40,683 bases of DNA from Candidatus Hydrogenedentota bacterium (GCA_012730045.1 JAAYBR010000048.1:1-40683); one strand, 5' to 3'; positions 1-7,163 are shown, counted from the first letter of the stretch. Made by a program: numbers and translations. Notes: generated from the letters alone by a model not told the origin.

Positions 1-80
1 CCCCGCACGCGACTAAGGGCGCAGGCATGCCTTGGCGGCTCCCCCCTATTGTGCGAGTGGTTCCGGAGGGGGGAACCACC

Positions 81-104
81 GATGAACACCGATGAACACC
101 GATA
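81..104. repeat. Tandem 10-bp repeat
   Basis: The unit GATGAACACC occurs twice in direct succession (81-90, 91-100), followed by a partial GATA at 101-104. It lies in the 457-bp stretch before the exporter gene, where no convincing gene is seen. The function is unknown. Confidence 0.6.
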
Positions 105-231
105 AAGCGTGCGGAGGCAGGGGGGGGCGGGGCCAGAGGAGTCCTTTCTTCAACGACATTCCCGCCTTCGGCGGTCTGGGGTTCGCCATGACGCCGACTG
201 TGTCCGCCCCCCACTTTTGTGGCAGACATGT

Positions 232-355
232 GGAGTGCGGTGGCAGAGCGCAGCGGCGACACCGCTTTGGCCGGGGGATGATCCCTGCCGCCCCCGCCCC
301 GACGGACGCTTCTCTTTCTCAGAAAGCCAAAGCGGCGTCGTTGCCGCCGCACTCC
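232..355. repeat. Imperfect inverted-repeat element, copy 1
   Basis: The left arm (232-271, starting GGAGTGCGG and ending CCGCTTTGGC) is an imperfect reverse complement of the right arm (326-355, starting GCCAAAGCGG and ending GCACTCC). About 55 bp separate the arms. A related element with the same GGAGTGCGGCAGC-type arm lies at 16502-16671, so this looks like a dispersed intergenic family. The rest of 1-457 holds no gene I can support; one frame is open from 92, but its first 122 codons do not resemble a MATE N-terminus. Confidence 0.55.
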
Positions 356-457
356 AAGGGACGGTGCCGCCGTTGTTCCGCCCGTTCATCGCCTCGGGGT
401 CTCCGCGTCTGCTACCATTGCCCCTCCACGGCCTCTTCGCCGTGGGGGAATGGACGC

Positions 458-1888
458 ATGAGCGAGACGGCAACAGCACACACGGCGGCAACCGGGCCTG
501 CGGCGCGGGGCGCGGCGGCGCGCGGCGCGCGGGGCACGGACCTGACCACGGGCAGCGTGCCCCGGCACCTGCTCGTCTTTTCGCTGCCCATCCTGATGGG
601 GAGCCTGCTGCACACGGCGTACATGGTGGTGAACGCGGTGTGGATCGGGCGCTTTCTGGGCGCGGAGGCCATGTCCGCCATCACGGTGACCTTTCCCATT
701 TTCTTCGTGCTGATGGCCGTGGCGGCGGGGCTCACACAGGCGACGAGCATTCTGGTGTCCCAGGCCTACGGCGCGCGGGACTATGACCGGGTGGCGCGGG
801 TCATCGGGAACTCGACGGTCCTCATCGGGGGGGTGGCGGCGCTCTGCCTGGCCGCGGGCGGGCTGGGGGCGGAGCCGGTGCTGCGGGCCATGCGCACGCC
901 GCCGGAGGTGCTGCCCATCGCGGTCTCGTACTTCCGCGTGTTTCTCTGGACAACGCCGTTCATGTTCGGCGTGTTTCTGCTCGCGTCGTCCCTGCGGGGG
1001 GTGGGCGACTCGAAGACGCCGCTGTGGTTCCAGGGGGGCTCCCTGCTGCTTACGGCGGCGCTGGACCCGCTGCTCATGTTCGGGGGACTGGGGCTGCCGC
1101 GCCTCGGGCTCAACGGCACCGCCTATGCCACCATCCTCTCGCAGGCCCTGGCGCTCGGCGCGCTGGCCTGGCATCTGCGCCGCCGGAACCACATCGCCTC
1201 GCCCCATTGGCGGCGCCTGCGCGTGGACGGGCCGACAACGCGGGTCACCCTGCGGATCGGCGTCCCCTCCATGCTCCAGCAGCTGCTGGTGTCCGTCGGG
1301 ATGATGGTGATCGTGGGGCTGGTAAACCCCTACGGCGCCCACAGCTCCGCCGCCTTCGGCATTGCCATGCGCATAGACCAGATCGCGTTCATGCCCGCCA
1401 TGGCCGTCGGCATGGCCGTGGCGACCCTCGCCGGACAGAACATCGGCGCGGGCCACTATGACCGCGTCGGCGAGGTGTTCCGGTCGGGCGTCGCGCTGAG
1501 CTGCGGCCTGACCGCCCTGGCGGCGGTGCTCGCCTTCTGCCTGCCCGCGTGGCTGATGGGCCTGTTCACGCCCGAGGCCGACGTCATCGCCGTGGGCGCG
1601 ACCTACCTCCGCATCGCGAGCCTGGGCTACCTCCTGTTCGCCGTCATGTTCGCGGGGAACGGCGTGGTCAACGGCGCCGGCCACACGGGGGCCACCACGG
1701 TCTTCACCTTCATCGCCTTCTGGGCGGTGCGCATCCCCATGGCGGCGTTCCTGTCCGGCCACTGGGGGCGGGTCGAGGGGGTGTGGTACGGGAATCTGGC
1801 GGGGCTGGCGGTGGGCATGGGCGTGAGCCTGGCCTACTACTTCTCCGGCCGGTGGAAAAAGCCGGTGGTCCGGCGCGGGACTCCGTAG
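458..1888 (+). CDS. MATE family multidrug/toxin efflux transporter
   Basis: This is an inner-membrane antiporter of the MATE (NorM/DinF-like) family, which exports cationic drugs or metabolites in exchange for Na+ or H+. The 476-aa protein starts with a polar, Ala-rich N-terminus, then LTTGSVPRHLLVFSLPILMG, a typical MATE opening. About twelve hydrophobic segments follow, with the internal half-repeat starting near residue 260 (TLRIGVPSMLQQ). Length fits the family (440-480 aa). I chose the ATG at 458 because the frame upstream (open from 92) does not resemble the family and overlaps a repeat; a weak purine tract (GGGGGAATGG) precedes it. The gene stands alone between repeats, so the substrate cannot be inferred. 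Confidence 0.9.
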   Translation: MSETATAHTAATGPAARGAAARGARGTDLTTGSVPRHLLVFSLPILMGSLLHTAYMVVNAVWIGRFLGAEAMSAITVTFPIFFVLMAVAAGLTQATSILVSQAYGARDYDRVARVIGNSTVLIGGVAALCLAAGGLGAEPVLRAMRTPPEVLPIAVSYFRVFLWTTPFMFGVFLLASSLRGVGDSKTPLWFQGGSLLLTAALDPLLMFGGLGLPRLGLNGTAYATILSQALALGALAWHLRRRNHIASPHWRRLRVDGPTTRVTLRIGVPSMLQQLLVSVGMMVIVGLVNPYGAHSSAAFGIAMRIDQIAFMPAMAVGMAVATLAGQNIGAGHYDRVGEVFRSGVALSCGLTALAAVLAFCLPAWLMGLFTPEADVIAVGATYLRIASLGYLLFAVMFAGNGVVNGAGHTGATTVFTFIAFWAVRIPMAAFLSGHWGRVEGVWYGNLAGLAVGMGVSLAYYFSGRWKKPVVRRGTP

Positions 1889-1917
1889 CGCGGGGGCACG
1901 AAAGGCGGGTGCCGCCG

Positions 1918-2010
1918 TAGCGCCGGCGTCTCGCCGGCCTTGCTCTGGTCTTGCTCTGGCCCGGCCGGGTTCCGTGCGCCCGAAGACAGGGCCGCCGGGA
2001 CGGCGGCGTT
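1918..2010. repeat. REP-like hairpin pair
   Basis: Two short perfect hairpins lie here: GCCGGCG/CGCCGGC around TCT (1922-1938) and CCGCCG/CGGCGG around GGA (1992-2006). Each has flanking bases like those of the large array at 35985-36410 (GTAGCG before one, GCGTTACG after the other). They occupy the gap between the exporter gene and the element boundary at 2084. Nothing else is seen in 1889-2083. Confidence 0.6.
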
Positions 2011-2083
2011 ACGCAACACGGGTCAATGACCCGGTCTCTTGCGGCGGGGGGGAGAGGGGCCTGAAAACAGGCGGGCTTAAAAG

Positions 2084-2131
2084 AAATGGCGTACCCGGAG
2101 GGACTCGAACCCCCAACCTTCTGGTCCGTAG
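2084..2131 (-). repeat. Attachment-site copy; displaced tRNA-Arg 3' end
   Basis: These 48 bp are identical to 8478-8525 and comprise the CCA end, acceptor 3' strand, T arm, variable loop and 3' side of the anticodon stem-loop of tRNA-Arg. The match ends at the anticodon loop (G at 2132 versus C at 8526). Without a 5' half it cannot make a tRNA, so it is read as the chromosomal 3' end displaced by integration. Confidence 0.92.
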
Positions 2132-2249
2132 GGACTAAAAGCGGGTTTTTCGAGTTTTCGCCCGCGCATCGGCGACGCTGTAAACCCTTTGTTTTCAAGT
2201 TTGTCTGACAAGGGAAGAATAACACACCTCGCATACAATTGCAAGTGAT

Positions 2250-2278
2250 TTTACCCAAAACCGGGTAAATTACCTAGC
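2250..2278. promoter_or_regulatory. Putative recombinase arm/operator site (left)
   Basis: An inverted repeat TTTACCC/GGGTAAA (2250-2256, 2263-2269) overlaps the 15-mer GGTAAATTACCTAGC (2264-2278). The same 15-mer recurs at 8392-8406 near the opposite end of the element. AT-rich paired sites about 130 bp inside each end fit arm-type integrase or excisionase binding sites; this role is inferred from position. Confidence 0.5.
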
Positions 2279-2414
2279 AAGTTGTTTTCGGTGAGTGCAT
2301 GAAGGGGTCAGGCATGACAAACACAATAGGACCGCGCCACAGCCCCGCAGAGCGCGTTTCTCCCTCCGGTGGTCTGTTCACCCGCCTCCGGTCGTGATCG
2401 TGCCCCCTGCGGCC

Positions 2415-2735
2415 TCTGTGGCGGTCTATTCTTGGAACCTTCACCGCCGCCACCTCACCACCTCACAGCGGGCAATGGTGGCGACCGCCGTGCTCCCGAT
2501 GCTGGAGGAACAGGCGAAAGAGCGCATGAAGGAAGCCGGGGCGAAGGGTGCGGCAATCGCAGGGAAGGGGAGGCCCGCACAGAATGATAGGGGGGTCGCA
2601 AATTTGCGACCCCCCGAAGAGGTGGACAACAAACACCTCGCATCCGCAGACGCGGCCACCATGTTGAACGTCTCCCCGCGCAGTGTACAGACCGCCAAGA
2701 AGGTGCAACAGGCCGCGCCGGAACTCGCTGAAAAG
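2415..2735 (+). pseudogene. ParB-like protein remnant
   Basis: The plus-strand translation reads NLHRRHLTTSQRAMVATAVL, then about 60 residues later LNVSPRSVQTAKKVQQAAPE. This pair is characteristic of the region just after the ParB/Spo0J-like nuclease domain and of the following HTH in phage- and plasmid-borne ParB-like proteins. The nuclease domain that should precede it is missing, and homology stops abruptly at about 2735, just before a hairpin terminator. There is no plausible start codon with a ribosome binding site. It points the opposite way from every intact gene of the element. I read it as a fragment truncated at both ends. The frame stays open to 3653 only because it runs antisense to real genes. 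Confidence 0.6.
2590..2615. repeat. 26-bp perfect palindrome
   Basis: Six G, then TCGCAAATTTGCGA, then six C form a perfect dyad within the ParB-like remnant. It is self-complementary over its full length. It could be a protein-binding site or a hairpin; no role is shown. Confidence 0.7.
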
Positions 2736-2768
2736 GGAAACCCCCGGCCAGCGGGTGCCAGCCGGGGG
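2731..2768 (-). terminator. Intrinsic-like terminator of element operon
   Basis: On the minus strand a stem CCCCCGGC/GCCGGGGG (2761-2768 pairing with 2741-2748) with a 12-nt loop is followed by TTTCCCTTTT. It lies 30 bp beyond the last minus-strand gene (ends 2798), where an operon terminator is expected. The T tract is interrupted, so termination efficiency is uncertain. Confidence 0.6.
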
Positions 2769-2797
2769 CGGGGAGCATGTGCCCCTATGCCGAGAAA

Positions 2798-2998
2798 CTA
2801 TTTTTCGCGCAGATGGCGAGCGCGGAGCATGTCGCCCAGCGGTAGGGCCTGTCCCGGCTCCGGGAAGGGGTACACCGTCTCCCGGCTCCGGGCAACGGCC
2901 CTGATAGCCTCGGAAAGTTTTCCGTTAGGCTCATGCGGTCGGACAGCCTCGGCCAGTGCGGCGCGGATCATGCGGGCGAGGGGGGTGTTACTCTCCAT
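2798..2998 (-). CDS. Hypothetical 66-aa element protein
   Basis: This is a small, mostly helical, Arg/Ala-rich protein (MESNTPLARMIRAALAEAVR at its start) with no domain I recognise. Its start overlaps the end of the upstream coiled-coil gene by 11 bp if the ATG at 2998 is used, or by 20 bp from the ATG at 3007. Such overlap is the rule in this operon and is the main evidence that it is a gene. It is the last gene before the terminator hairpin at 2741-2768. Its role is unknown; being near the element end proves nothing about function. Confidence 0.5.
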   Translation of the reverse strand: MESNTPLARMIRAALAEAVRPHEPNGKLSEAIRAVARSRETVYPFPEPGQALPLGDMLRARHLREK

Positions 2999-3533
2999 TG
3001 GAAGCATCCTCGAGCATGTCGGTTATCAGGCGGTGCCCAGTGGCCAGCCGCGCGACGGCGAGGGCGCGGAAGCTCCGGGGCGAACACGCGCCGCCGAGGT
3101 GCCCCCCACGCTTCGGGTATGCCGCCGAAAACTCGCGGACCCGCCCCTCGGCCTGATGATGCAGCACATGGAGCCGCTGGGCCGCCGCGTGCATCTCCGC
3201 CACGGCGCGCTCGATGATCACGGCCTCGGCGTCCTGGGCCGCGTGAAGCTCCGCCAGGGCGTCGCCGACTTCCGCGCGCGCCTCCGGCTCGGCATCTGCG
3301 CGGGCAATGCGGACGGCCTCGGCGTGGGCGCGCAGAACGGACTCCAAGTCTGCGACTTCCCCCCTGTGCTTCGTGATCGTCTTGCGCGCCGTCTGTCCTC
3401 CCTCGCCGTCGGCGAGTTCCTGCGCAAGGTCAGCCTCGGCGCGGCTCAGTCCGCCGCGCGCGGCCTCCAGTTCGTGGGCGATGACAGCGGCGGCGGCCTC
3501 CAGGCTGCGGACGTGGTGAAGTGCTTCAATCAT
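2988..3533 (-). CDS. Hypothetical coiled-coil element protein
   Basis: This 181-aa protein is rich in Ala, Glu and Arg with heptad-like spacing over residues 10-130 (for example SLEAAAAVIAHELEAARGGL), suggesting long alpha-helical coiled coil. The C-terminal 50 residues are different (Gly/Arg-rich, then LATGHRLITDMLED). No catalytic motif or membrane segment is visible. Its ATG overlaps the stop of the upstream terS-like gene by 8 bp (ATGATTGA), indicating translational coupling. A structural or accessory role alongside the upstream DNA-binding protein is possible but only inferred from position. Confidence 0.6.
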   Translation of the reverse strand: MIEALHHVRSLEAAAAVIAHELEAARGGLSRAEADLAQELADGEGGQTARKTITKHRGEVADLESVLRAHAEAVRIARADAEPEARAEVGDALAELHAAQDAEAVIIERAVAEMHAAAQRLHVLHHQAEGRVREFSAAYPKRGGHLGGACSPRSFRALAVARLATGHRLITDMLEDASNGE

Positions 3534-3996
3534 GGTCTGCCTCCAGAATCTGCGCGGCCAGCGCGCGGAGTTCGTCGTCTGTCATTTTGGTGTAGGGATT
3601 CTCCCCGCTGGGATCGGTCGGCGCGATTTTCTGCGGCGCGTCAAGGCCGTTGAGCTTCGCGCGCCGTTCCATGATGCGGAGGACGCGGTCGGCGGCGGGA
3701 AACACGCCCGCAAGTGCTTTTTCCCATAGCGCGGCCTGCATCTCGTCGAGTCTCTGGTTTTCCAGCTCGCGCAGATGCTCGGCCAGTTCGGCGCACTCGG
3801 CCAGCGTCTCGGCCAGCGCGTCGCGGACGTAACGGTAGGCGGTTGATGTGTCCACGCCGAGAGTGTCGCCGATCCCGGCGAATGTCAGGCCTTTGATTCG
3901 CAGTGCCAGGGCGTCGGCACGTCGCCCGGCGGCGGCTGCGCAGTCGGGCCTAGCCTTGGCGGTGTGTCTTTTTGTGGGCCGTACATTGTCAGTCAT
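3526..3996 (-). CDS. Terminase-small-subunit-like HTH DNA-binding protein
   Basis: This 156-aa protein has an N-terminal helix-turn-helix (about residues 24-62, ALALRIKGLTFAGIGDTLGV then STAYRYVRDAL). A helical segment follows, then RVLRIMERRAKLNGLDAPQK near residues 103-122. That combination is typical of small phage proteins annotated as terminase small subunits or HTH packaging proteins. In phages TerS recognises the packaging site and loads the large terminase; no large subunit gene is visible here. In some phage satellites a TerS redirects helper-phage packaging, which would fit this element, but that is inference. The start overlaps the upstream gene by 8 bp (ATGACTGA). A plain transcriptional regulator is the main alternative. 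Confidence 0.6.
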   Translation of the reverse strand: MTDNVRPTKRHTAKARPDCAAAAGRRADALALRIKGLTFAGIGDTLGVDTSTAYRYVRDALAETLAECAELAEHLRELENQRLDEMQAALWEKALAGVFPAADRVLRIMERRAKLNGLDAPQKIAPTDPSGENPYTKMTDDELRALAAQILEADHD

Positions 3997-4633
3997 TAGC
4001 GCGCTCCTTCTTCCGGTCGGGGACCGCCCGCAGTGTGTGCGCGTCCGTGGGCGGCTTCGGCGGTGAGAGGCGCGGCATGGGCTTCACGGGCTTCTGGCGC
4101 GTGTTCGTGAAGTGCTGGCCGTGCCCCGCGACGATGACGCGGGCGGGCCTTTTGGGGGTGTCGGTCATTTTCTGGTTTCCTTTCACGGTTTGCCCGTTAT
4201 GGCCTATTTCCGGCCCTTGGGGCGTTTTTAGGGTTTCAGCGGATACAGACAAGGCTGGGGAGGTGAACGCGTCTCCTGCGGCCTCCTGCGCGTTTCTTTT
4301 CGCGATGCAGTCGCGGAGTTCCACCACCAGTGGGCGGATTGTCTCCGCGTAGTCCATCCCGGCGGATTCAGCGTCACGGATGGATGCGTACAGCTCCCCT
4401 TCCCGGCGGCGCAGCCGCCCAGGCATGTCTTGGGGCGTCTGCGCCGATCCGCACCCTGTAGCGCAAGCGGAAGGGGGCGCGTCGGTGCTGCGCCCCTTCC
4501 TGCTAACGGGGGGGTTAAAGGGGGGGGATTCCGCCCTCTGCGTCAACCGCGTCAACCGCGTCAACCTCTTAAGGGAAACACGCGGTTGGCGCACCCGGTT
4601 GGCGCACCCTGCGGGGCGGTCAGAAGGGCACAT
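3989..4633 (-). CDS. Hypothetical element protein, start uncertain
   Basis: The frame is open from before 4633 and ends at 3989. The ATG at 4633 overlaps the end of the repA-like gene by 14 bp and gives 214 aa. The first 45 residues are low complexity, because the iteron-like DNA repeats at 4541-4609 translate as RLTRLTRLT and similar. A better conserved-looking part begins near MPGRLRRREGELYASIRDAE, with a helical stretch to about residue 128. A second strong start exists at 4168: GAAAGGA lies 9 nt before ATG and would yield a separate 59-aa Lys/Pro-rich basic protein (MTDTPKRPARVIVAGHGQHF at its start). Two nested products are possible. No domain is recognised. Confidence 0.5.
   Translation of the reverse strand: MCPSDRPAGCANRVRQPRVSLKRLTRLTRLTQRAESPPFNPPVSRKGRSTDAPPSACATGCGSAQTPQDMPGRLRRREGELYASIRDAESAGMDYAETIRPLVVELRDCIAKRNAQEAAGDAFTSPALSVSAETLKTPQGPEIGHNGQTVKGNQKMTDTPKRPARVIVAGHGQHFTNTRQKPVKPMPRLSPPKPPTDAHTLRAVPDRKKERAND
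4541..4609. repeat. Iteron-like direct repeats
   Basis: Three tandem 9-mers CGTCAACCG (4541-4549, 4550-4558, and 4559-4566 lacking its last G) are followed 17 bp later by two tandem 13-mers GGTTGGCGCACCC (4584-4596, 4597-4609). The second set contains GGTTG, the complement of CAACC in the first, so the two sets face each other. They begin 11 bp beyond the repA-like stop. Tandem repeats next to a replication-initiator gene often form its origin; that role is inferred. Confidence 0.6.
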
Positions 4634-6176
4634 CGTATTCCTCCTCCGTGTAAAGTTCATCGAACACCCCCCCGGCGGGCTGTAGTGTCTCGACTTCGTG
4701 ACGGTTCGGCTTGCGGACAGTCTCGACGCGGAGTTTCCCGGCAGCGACAAGGGACTGGACAGCCGCCTCGACATCGCGGTTGCGCGCCCAGCCGACGGCG
4801 GCCAGGACGGCGGAAACCAGCCGCCCGGCGTCGCCCTTGCCTTGACAGACGGCGCGCGGGTTGATGATCACCGCAGGGTTGTTATGCACCCATCGCAGGA
4901 CGGCCGCCTCGACTTCCCGGCGGTCATGCGTCACGGGGCCGCCAATGGACTCCAGACAGCCGCCGTCGCCCACGGACACAATGCGCAGATGCAGACGCGC
5001 CTCACCGCTGGAAAACTGCGGCTTAGTGTTACTCAATTCGAGGGTGCCGTCTGCGGTGCGTTTCAGCTCCCACGCGCCGCGCGCCTCATCGGTTACGGCG
5101 GAGCTTCCCCGGACATTCTCGGCGGATGCGTCGCCCTTCCCCGTGCCTTTGCGCGTGTGCGCCAATACCAGCACGGCGGCCTCGGAGTCCCGCGCAATGT
5201 CGCCCAGGACGGCCATAAGCTCGCCCATCGCGGCAGCGTCATTTCCGTCAATGGCACCCCCAGCACGGCGCAGCGTGTCCACCACGACTAGCGCGGGCCT
5301 CATGGCGCGGACCGCCGCGCGCAGCTCCCGGCAAAAGGCGGTCGGGCGGACATTCCCCGCGCGGTCAAGTTCTACCAGCGGACCGGGGGTGTCGAGGAGG
5401 TGGACATGCTGCGCCATGTCGGCGGCCATGCGGTCAGCGTCGAGGCGGTGGTGCATCTGGAGGGCGCGCCACCGTTTCGCGGCAATGTGGCGGGAGTCTT
5501 CATAGCTCAGGGTCACGACATCGCCATGGGCAAGAGGTGCCATGCCATTGATGAGCGCGCGGCCATGCGCGACGGACACCTCCAGACTGCGGGCAAGCAT
5601 GCTTTTTCCGACGCCTCCGGGAGCCGCCAGCACCGTCACGACGCCGCGCAGCAACCAGCCGTCCACCAGCCACGGCAGCGGCGCGGAGGCAAGGCCGTCA
5701 AGGTTTGACAAGTCGGCGAATTGCAGCCCCGCGCCCGTGTCTCCGCTCAATGCGGCCATGCGCTCTAGGATCGCGGTTTCATCGTCTCCGGCGGTCACAG
5801 CGCGGCGCAGCTCCCCGGCCAGTGCGTCACGCTCGACCGCCCGCAGGAAGTCGCGCACATCGCCCGCACAGAGCGCGGGGGACTGTGTTGGCGGGGCCAG
5901 CGGGTCAAATAGCACCCGGACAAGACCGCTCTCGTTGAGACGGATAACGGCCTCATGGACGGCCTCCTCCGTGATCGGCGCGCGGTCTGCATCCATGCGC
6001 TTGATGATGTCCACCAACACCTCGAACGGATGCCCAAGTCCGCGCAGATCGGCAGGCAGGGACACCAGCTCGCGGACGGCCTCGGCGTTGCCCTGGGCTG
6101 CGCGACGGATCAGACGGCCCAGCGAGTCAGCGGCCAGCGATGCGGCGCGGGTGATGGGGTCCGCGCGTGGGGTCAT
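4620..6176 (-). CDS. RepA-like AAA ATPase / replicative helicase-primase-associated protein
   Basis: This 518-aa protein carries a RecA-fold AAA domain of the RepA/AAA_25 type. The Walker A motif APGGVGKS is at residues 185-192, a Walker B ALVVVD ends at Asp300, and between them lies the family-typical segment VTLSYEDSRHIAAKRWRAL. The N-terminal 150 residues resemble a DnaB-helicase N-terminal-type helical region. A winged-helix-like C-terminus (from about 425) could bind DNA. In plasmids, satellites and islands such proteins act as hexameric helicases at the origin. I chose the ATG at 6176: it overlaps the upstream stop as ATGA and starts at MTPRADPITRA, whereas the longer frame to 6419 is antisense-like and Arg/Pro-rich. 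Iteron-like repeats lie just past its end. Confidence 0.8.
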   Translation of the reverse strand: MTPRADPITRAASLAADSLGRLIRRAAQGNAEAVRELVSLPADLRGLGHPFEVLVDIIKRMDADRAPITEEAVHEAVIRLNESGLVRVLFDPLAPPTQSPALCAGDVRDFLRAVERDALAGELRRAVTAGDDETAILERMAALSGDTGAGLQFADLSNLDGLASAPLPWLVDGWLLRGVVTVLAAPGGVGKSMLARSLEVSVAHGRALINGMAPLAHGDVVTLSYEDSRHIAAKRWRALQMHHRLDADRMAADMAQHVHLLDTPGPLVELDRAGNVRPTAFCRELRAAVRAMRPALVVVDTLRRAGGAIDGNDAAAMGELMAVLGDIARDSEAAVLVLAHTRKGTGKGDASAENVRGSSAVTDEARGAWELKRTADGTLELSNTKPQFSSGEARLHLRIVSVGDGGCLESIGGPVTHDRREVEAAVLRWVHNNPAVIINPRAVCQGKGDAGRLVSAVLAAVGWARNRDVEAAVQSLVAAGKLRVETVRKPNRHEVETLQPAGGVFDELYTEEEYDVPF

Positions 6177-6523
6177 TTCAAGCACCCTCGGCGACGGAGG
6201 TTTTCCCGCGCCTCGGCCACGGCCTTGTCGCGCTCGGCGTCGGTGCGGGTGCGCTCCGTCTGCGCCGGGGTGGGCGCGGCGGATGCAGTCAGCGGGCGGT
6301 CGGCCTGGGCCAGCCGCTGGCCGAAGTCTCGGAGAGCATCCTCCGTGACGCGAATCTCGCGCCCCATGCGGAGGTATTTCAGAGACACGCCACGGCACCC
6401 CTTGCGGCACCATCGCCACACTGTGACGGTGGACGGGCGTTTCCCGCCGCGCCCAAGGTATGCAGCGGCCTCAGGGAGTGTCAAAAGGGAGGGGGAGGGG
6501 GAGGGGGTCAAGGGAGCACTCAT
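6173..6523 (-). CDS. Excisionase-like / MerR-type HTH DNA-binding protein
   Basis: This 116-aa protein has an N-terminal winged-helix of the excisionase/HTH_17 kind: LLTLPEAAAYLGRGG (about residues 14-28), TVTVWRWCRKGCRGVSLKYL and MGREIRVTEDALRDFGQRL. A charged helical tail follows. Such proteins bend DNA at attachment sites to favour excision or act as regulators of element genes. I chose the ATG at 6523, preceded by GAAAGG at 8 nt spacing; an upstream ATG at 6601 would start inside the promoter. It is the first gene of the operon and is translationally coupled to the repA-like gene (ATGA at 6173-6176). Confidence 0.75.
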   Translation of the reverse strand: MSAPLTPSPSPSLLTLPEAAAYLGRGGKRPSTVTVWRWCRKGCRGVSLKYLRMGREIRVTEDALRDFGQRLAQADRPLTASAAPTPAQTERTRTDAERDKAVAEARENLRRRGCLK

Positions 6524-6599
6524 ATCCGGCAACCTTTCAGTTACTGGTGTGCTCCTTTTGAAACATCGGCAGATACACTCTACCTTCGTTTCGCTCCGC

Positions 6600-6628
6600 A
6601 TTATATCACACGTTTACCCCCATTGCAA
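6600..6628 (-). promoter_or_regulatory. Sigma-70-type promoter of the element operon
   Basis: On the minus strand TTGCAA (6623-6628) and a perfect TATAAT (6600-6605) are separated by exactly 17 nt. The start of the excisionase-like gene is 77 nt downstream of the -10 box. It lies in an AT-rich island, unusual in this GC-rich window. Confidence 0.75.
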
Positions 6629-6653
6629 GTGGTACAGCACACTACTTCACCAC

Positions 6654-6672
6654 GCGAAAAGTCAATTTTCGC
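6654..6672. promoter_or_regulatory. Operator-like inverted repeat
   Basis: GCGAAAA-GTCAA-TTTTCGC forms a perfect 7-bp dyad with a 5-nt spacer, 25 bp upstream of the -35 box of the operon promoter. The position suits a repressor or activator site. The binding protein is unknown; the excisionase-like product is a candidate. Confidence 0.5.
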
Positions 6673-6700
6673 ACTAATGGTATATAGCGCAATTCGCCTG

Positions 6701-7093
6701 TCATGGGACGGCGTTATTCTCGCAGTCGCGGCCATAGTTCACAAGGGAGCATGTCTCGCAGTCTCCGCCGTTCTGTGTGCAATAGTGCGGCGGCACGGTC
6801 CAGCCCAGGGCCTGGGCGGCCTCGCGGATCACCCGGCGGATGCGGGCATCCTGATGCACGTCGCGCGGCACCATGCGCCGCCGCGCCTCCTCCTCGGATT
6901 CGATCAGCTCGTAGTGGTGAAGGTCATGCGCAAACGCGGCGAGGTAATCATCATCGGAGGGCGCATCCGGCCATGCCCACGCGGACCCGGCGTTAGACTC
7001 GCAGGCCTCGACGAATTGCGCCAAAGTGAAAACGGCGTAGGCCTCGGCGGGCCTCTGGTGGGGAACCTCTACAAGAATGTGCGGGTACATCAT
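6701..7093 (-). CDS. Hypothetical element protein with C-terminal Cys cluster
   Basis: This 130-aa acidic protein has no domain I recognise. Its last 30 residues hold four cysteines (YCTQNGGDCETCSLVNYGRD, then CE), a spacing that could bind a metal. The middle is Glu/Arg-rich and likely helical. The ATG at 7093 is preceded by GAAAGGA at 7 nt. This ribosome binding site lies in a 15-mer (complement TCCTTTCACGGTTTG, 7101-7115) that recurs exactly at 4178-4192 before another element start. It sits 70 bp after the integrase stop on the same strand, so it may be co-transcribed with it. Its role is unknown. Confidence 0.65.
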   Translation of the reverse strand: MMYPHILVEVPHQRPAEAYAVFTLAQFVEACESNAGSAWAWPDAPSDDDYLAAFAHDLHHYELIESEEEARRRMVPRDVHQDARIRRVIREAAQALGWTVPPHYCTQNGGDCETCSLVNYGRDCENNAVP

Positions 7094-7163
7094 CGGTCTA
7101 TCCTTTCACGGTTTGAACATGGCACCCGACGGCGACAGACCACGGGCGCGCATGTGGTCTGCA

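Noticed and set aside
92-457. N-terminal extension of the MATE exporter
   Set aside because: The 122 extra codons are unlike MATE N-termini and overlap an inverted-repeat element; the ATG at 458 fits the family.
2084-2131. Second tRNA-Arg gene
   Set aside because: Only the 3' 45 nt are present; the 5' acceptor strand and D arm are absent, so it cannot fold as a tRNA.
2295-3653. 452-codon plus-strand gene
   Set aside because: Only 2415-2735 resembles a known family (ParB-like); the remainder runs antisense to coupled minus-strand genes.
4634-4774. Longer start for the gene ending at 3989
   Set aside because: It would extend deep into the repA-like coding sequence in another frame, with Ser/Arg-rich shadow composition.
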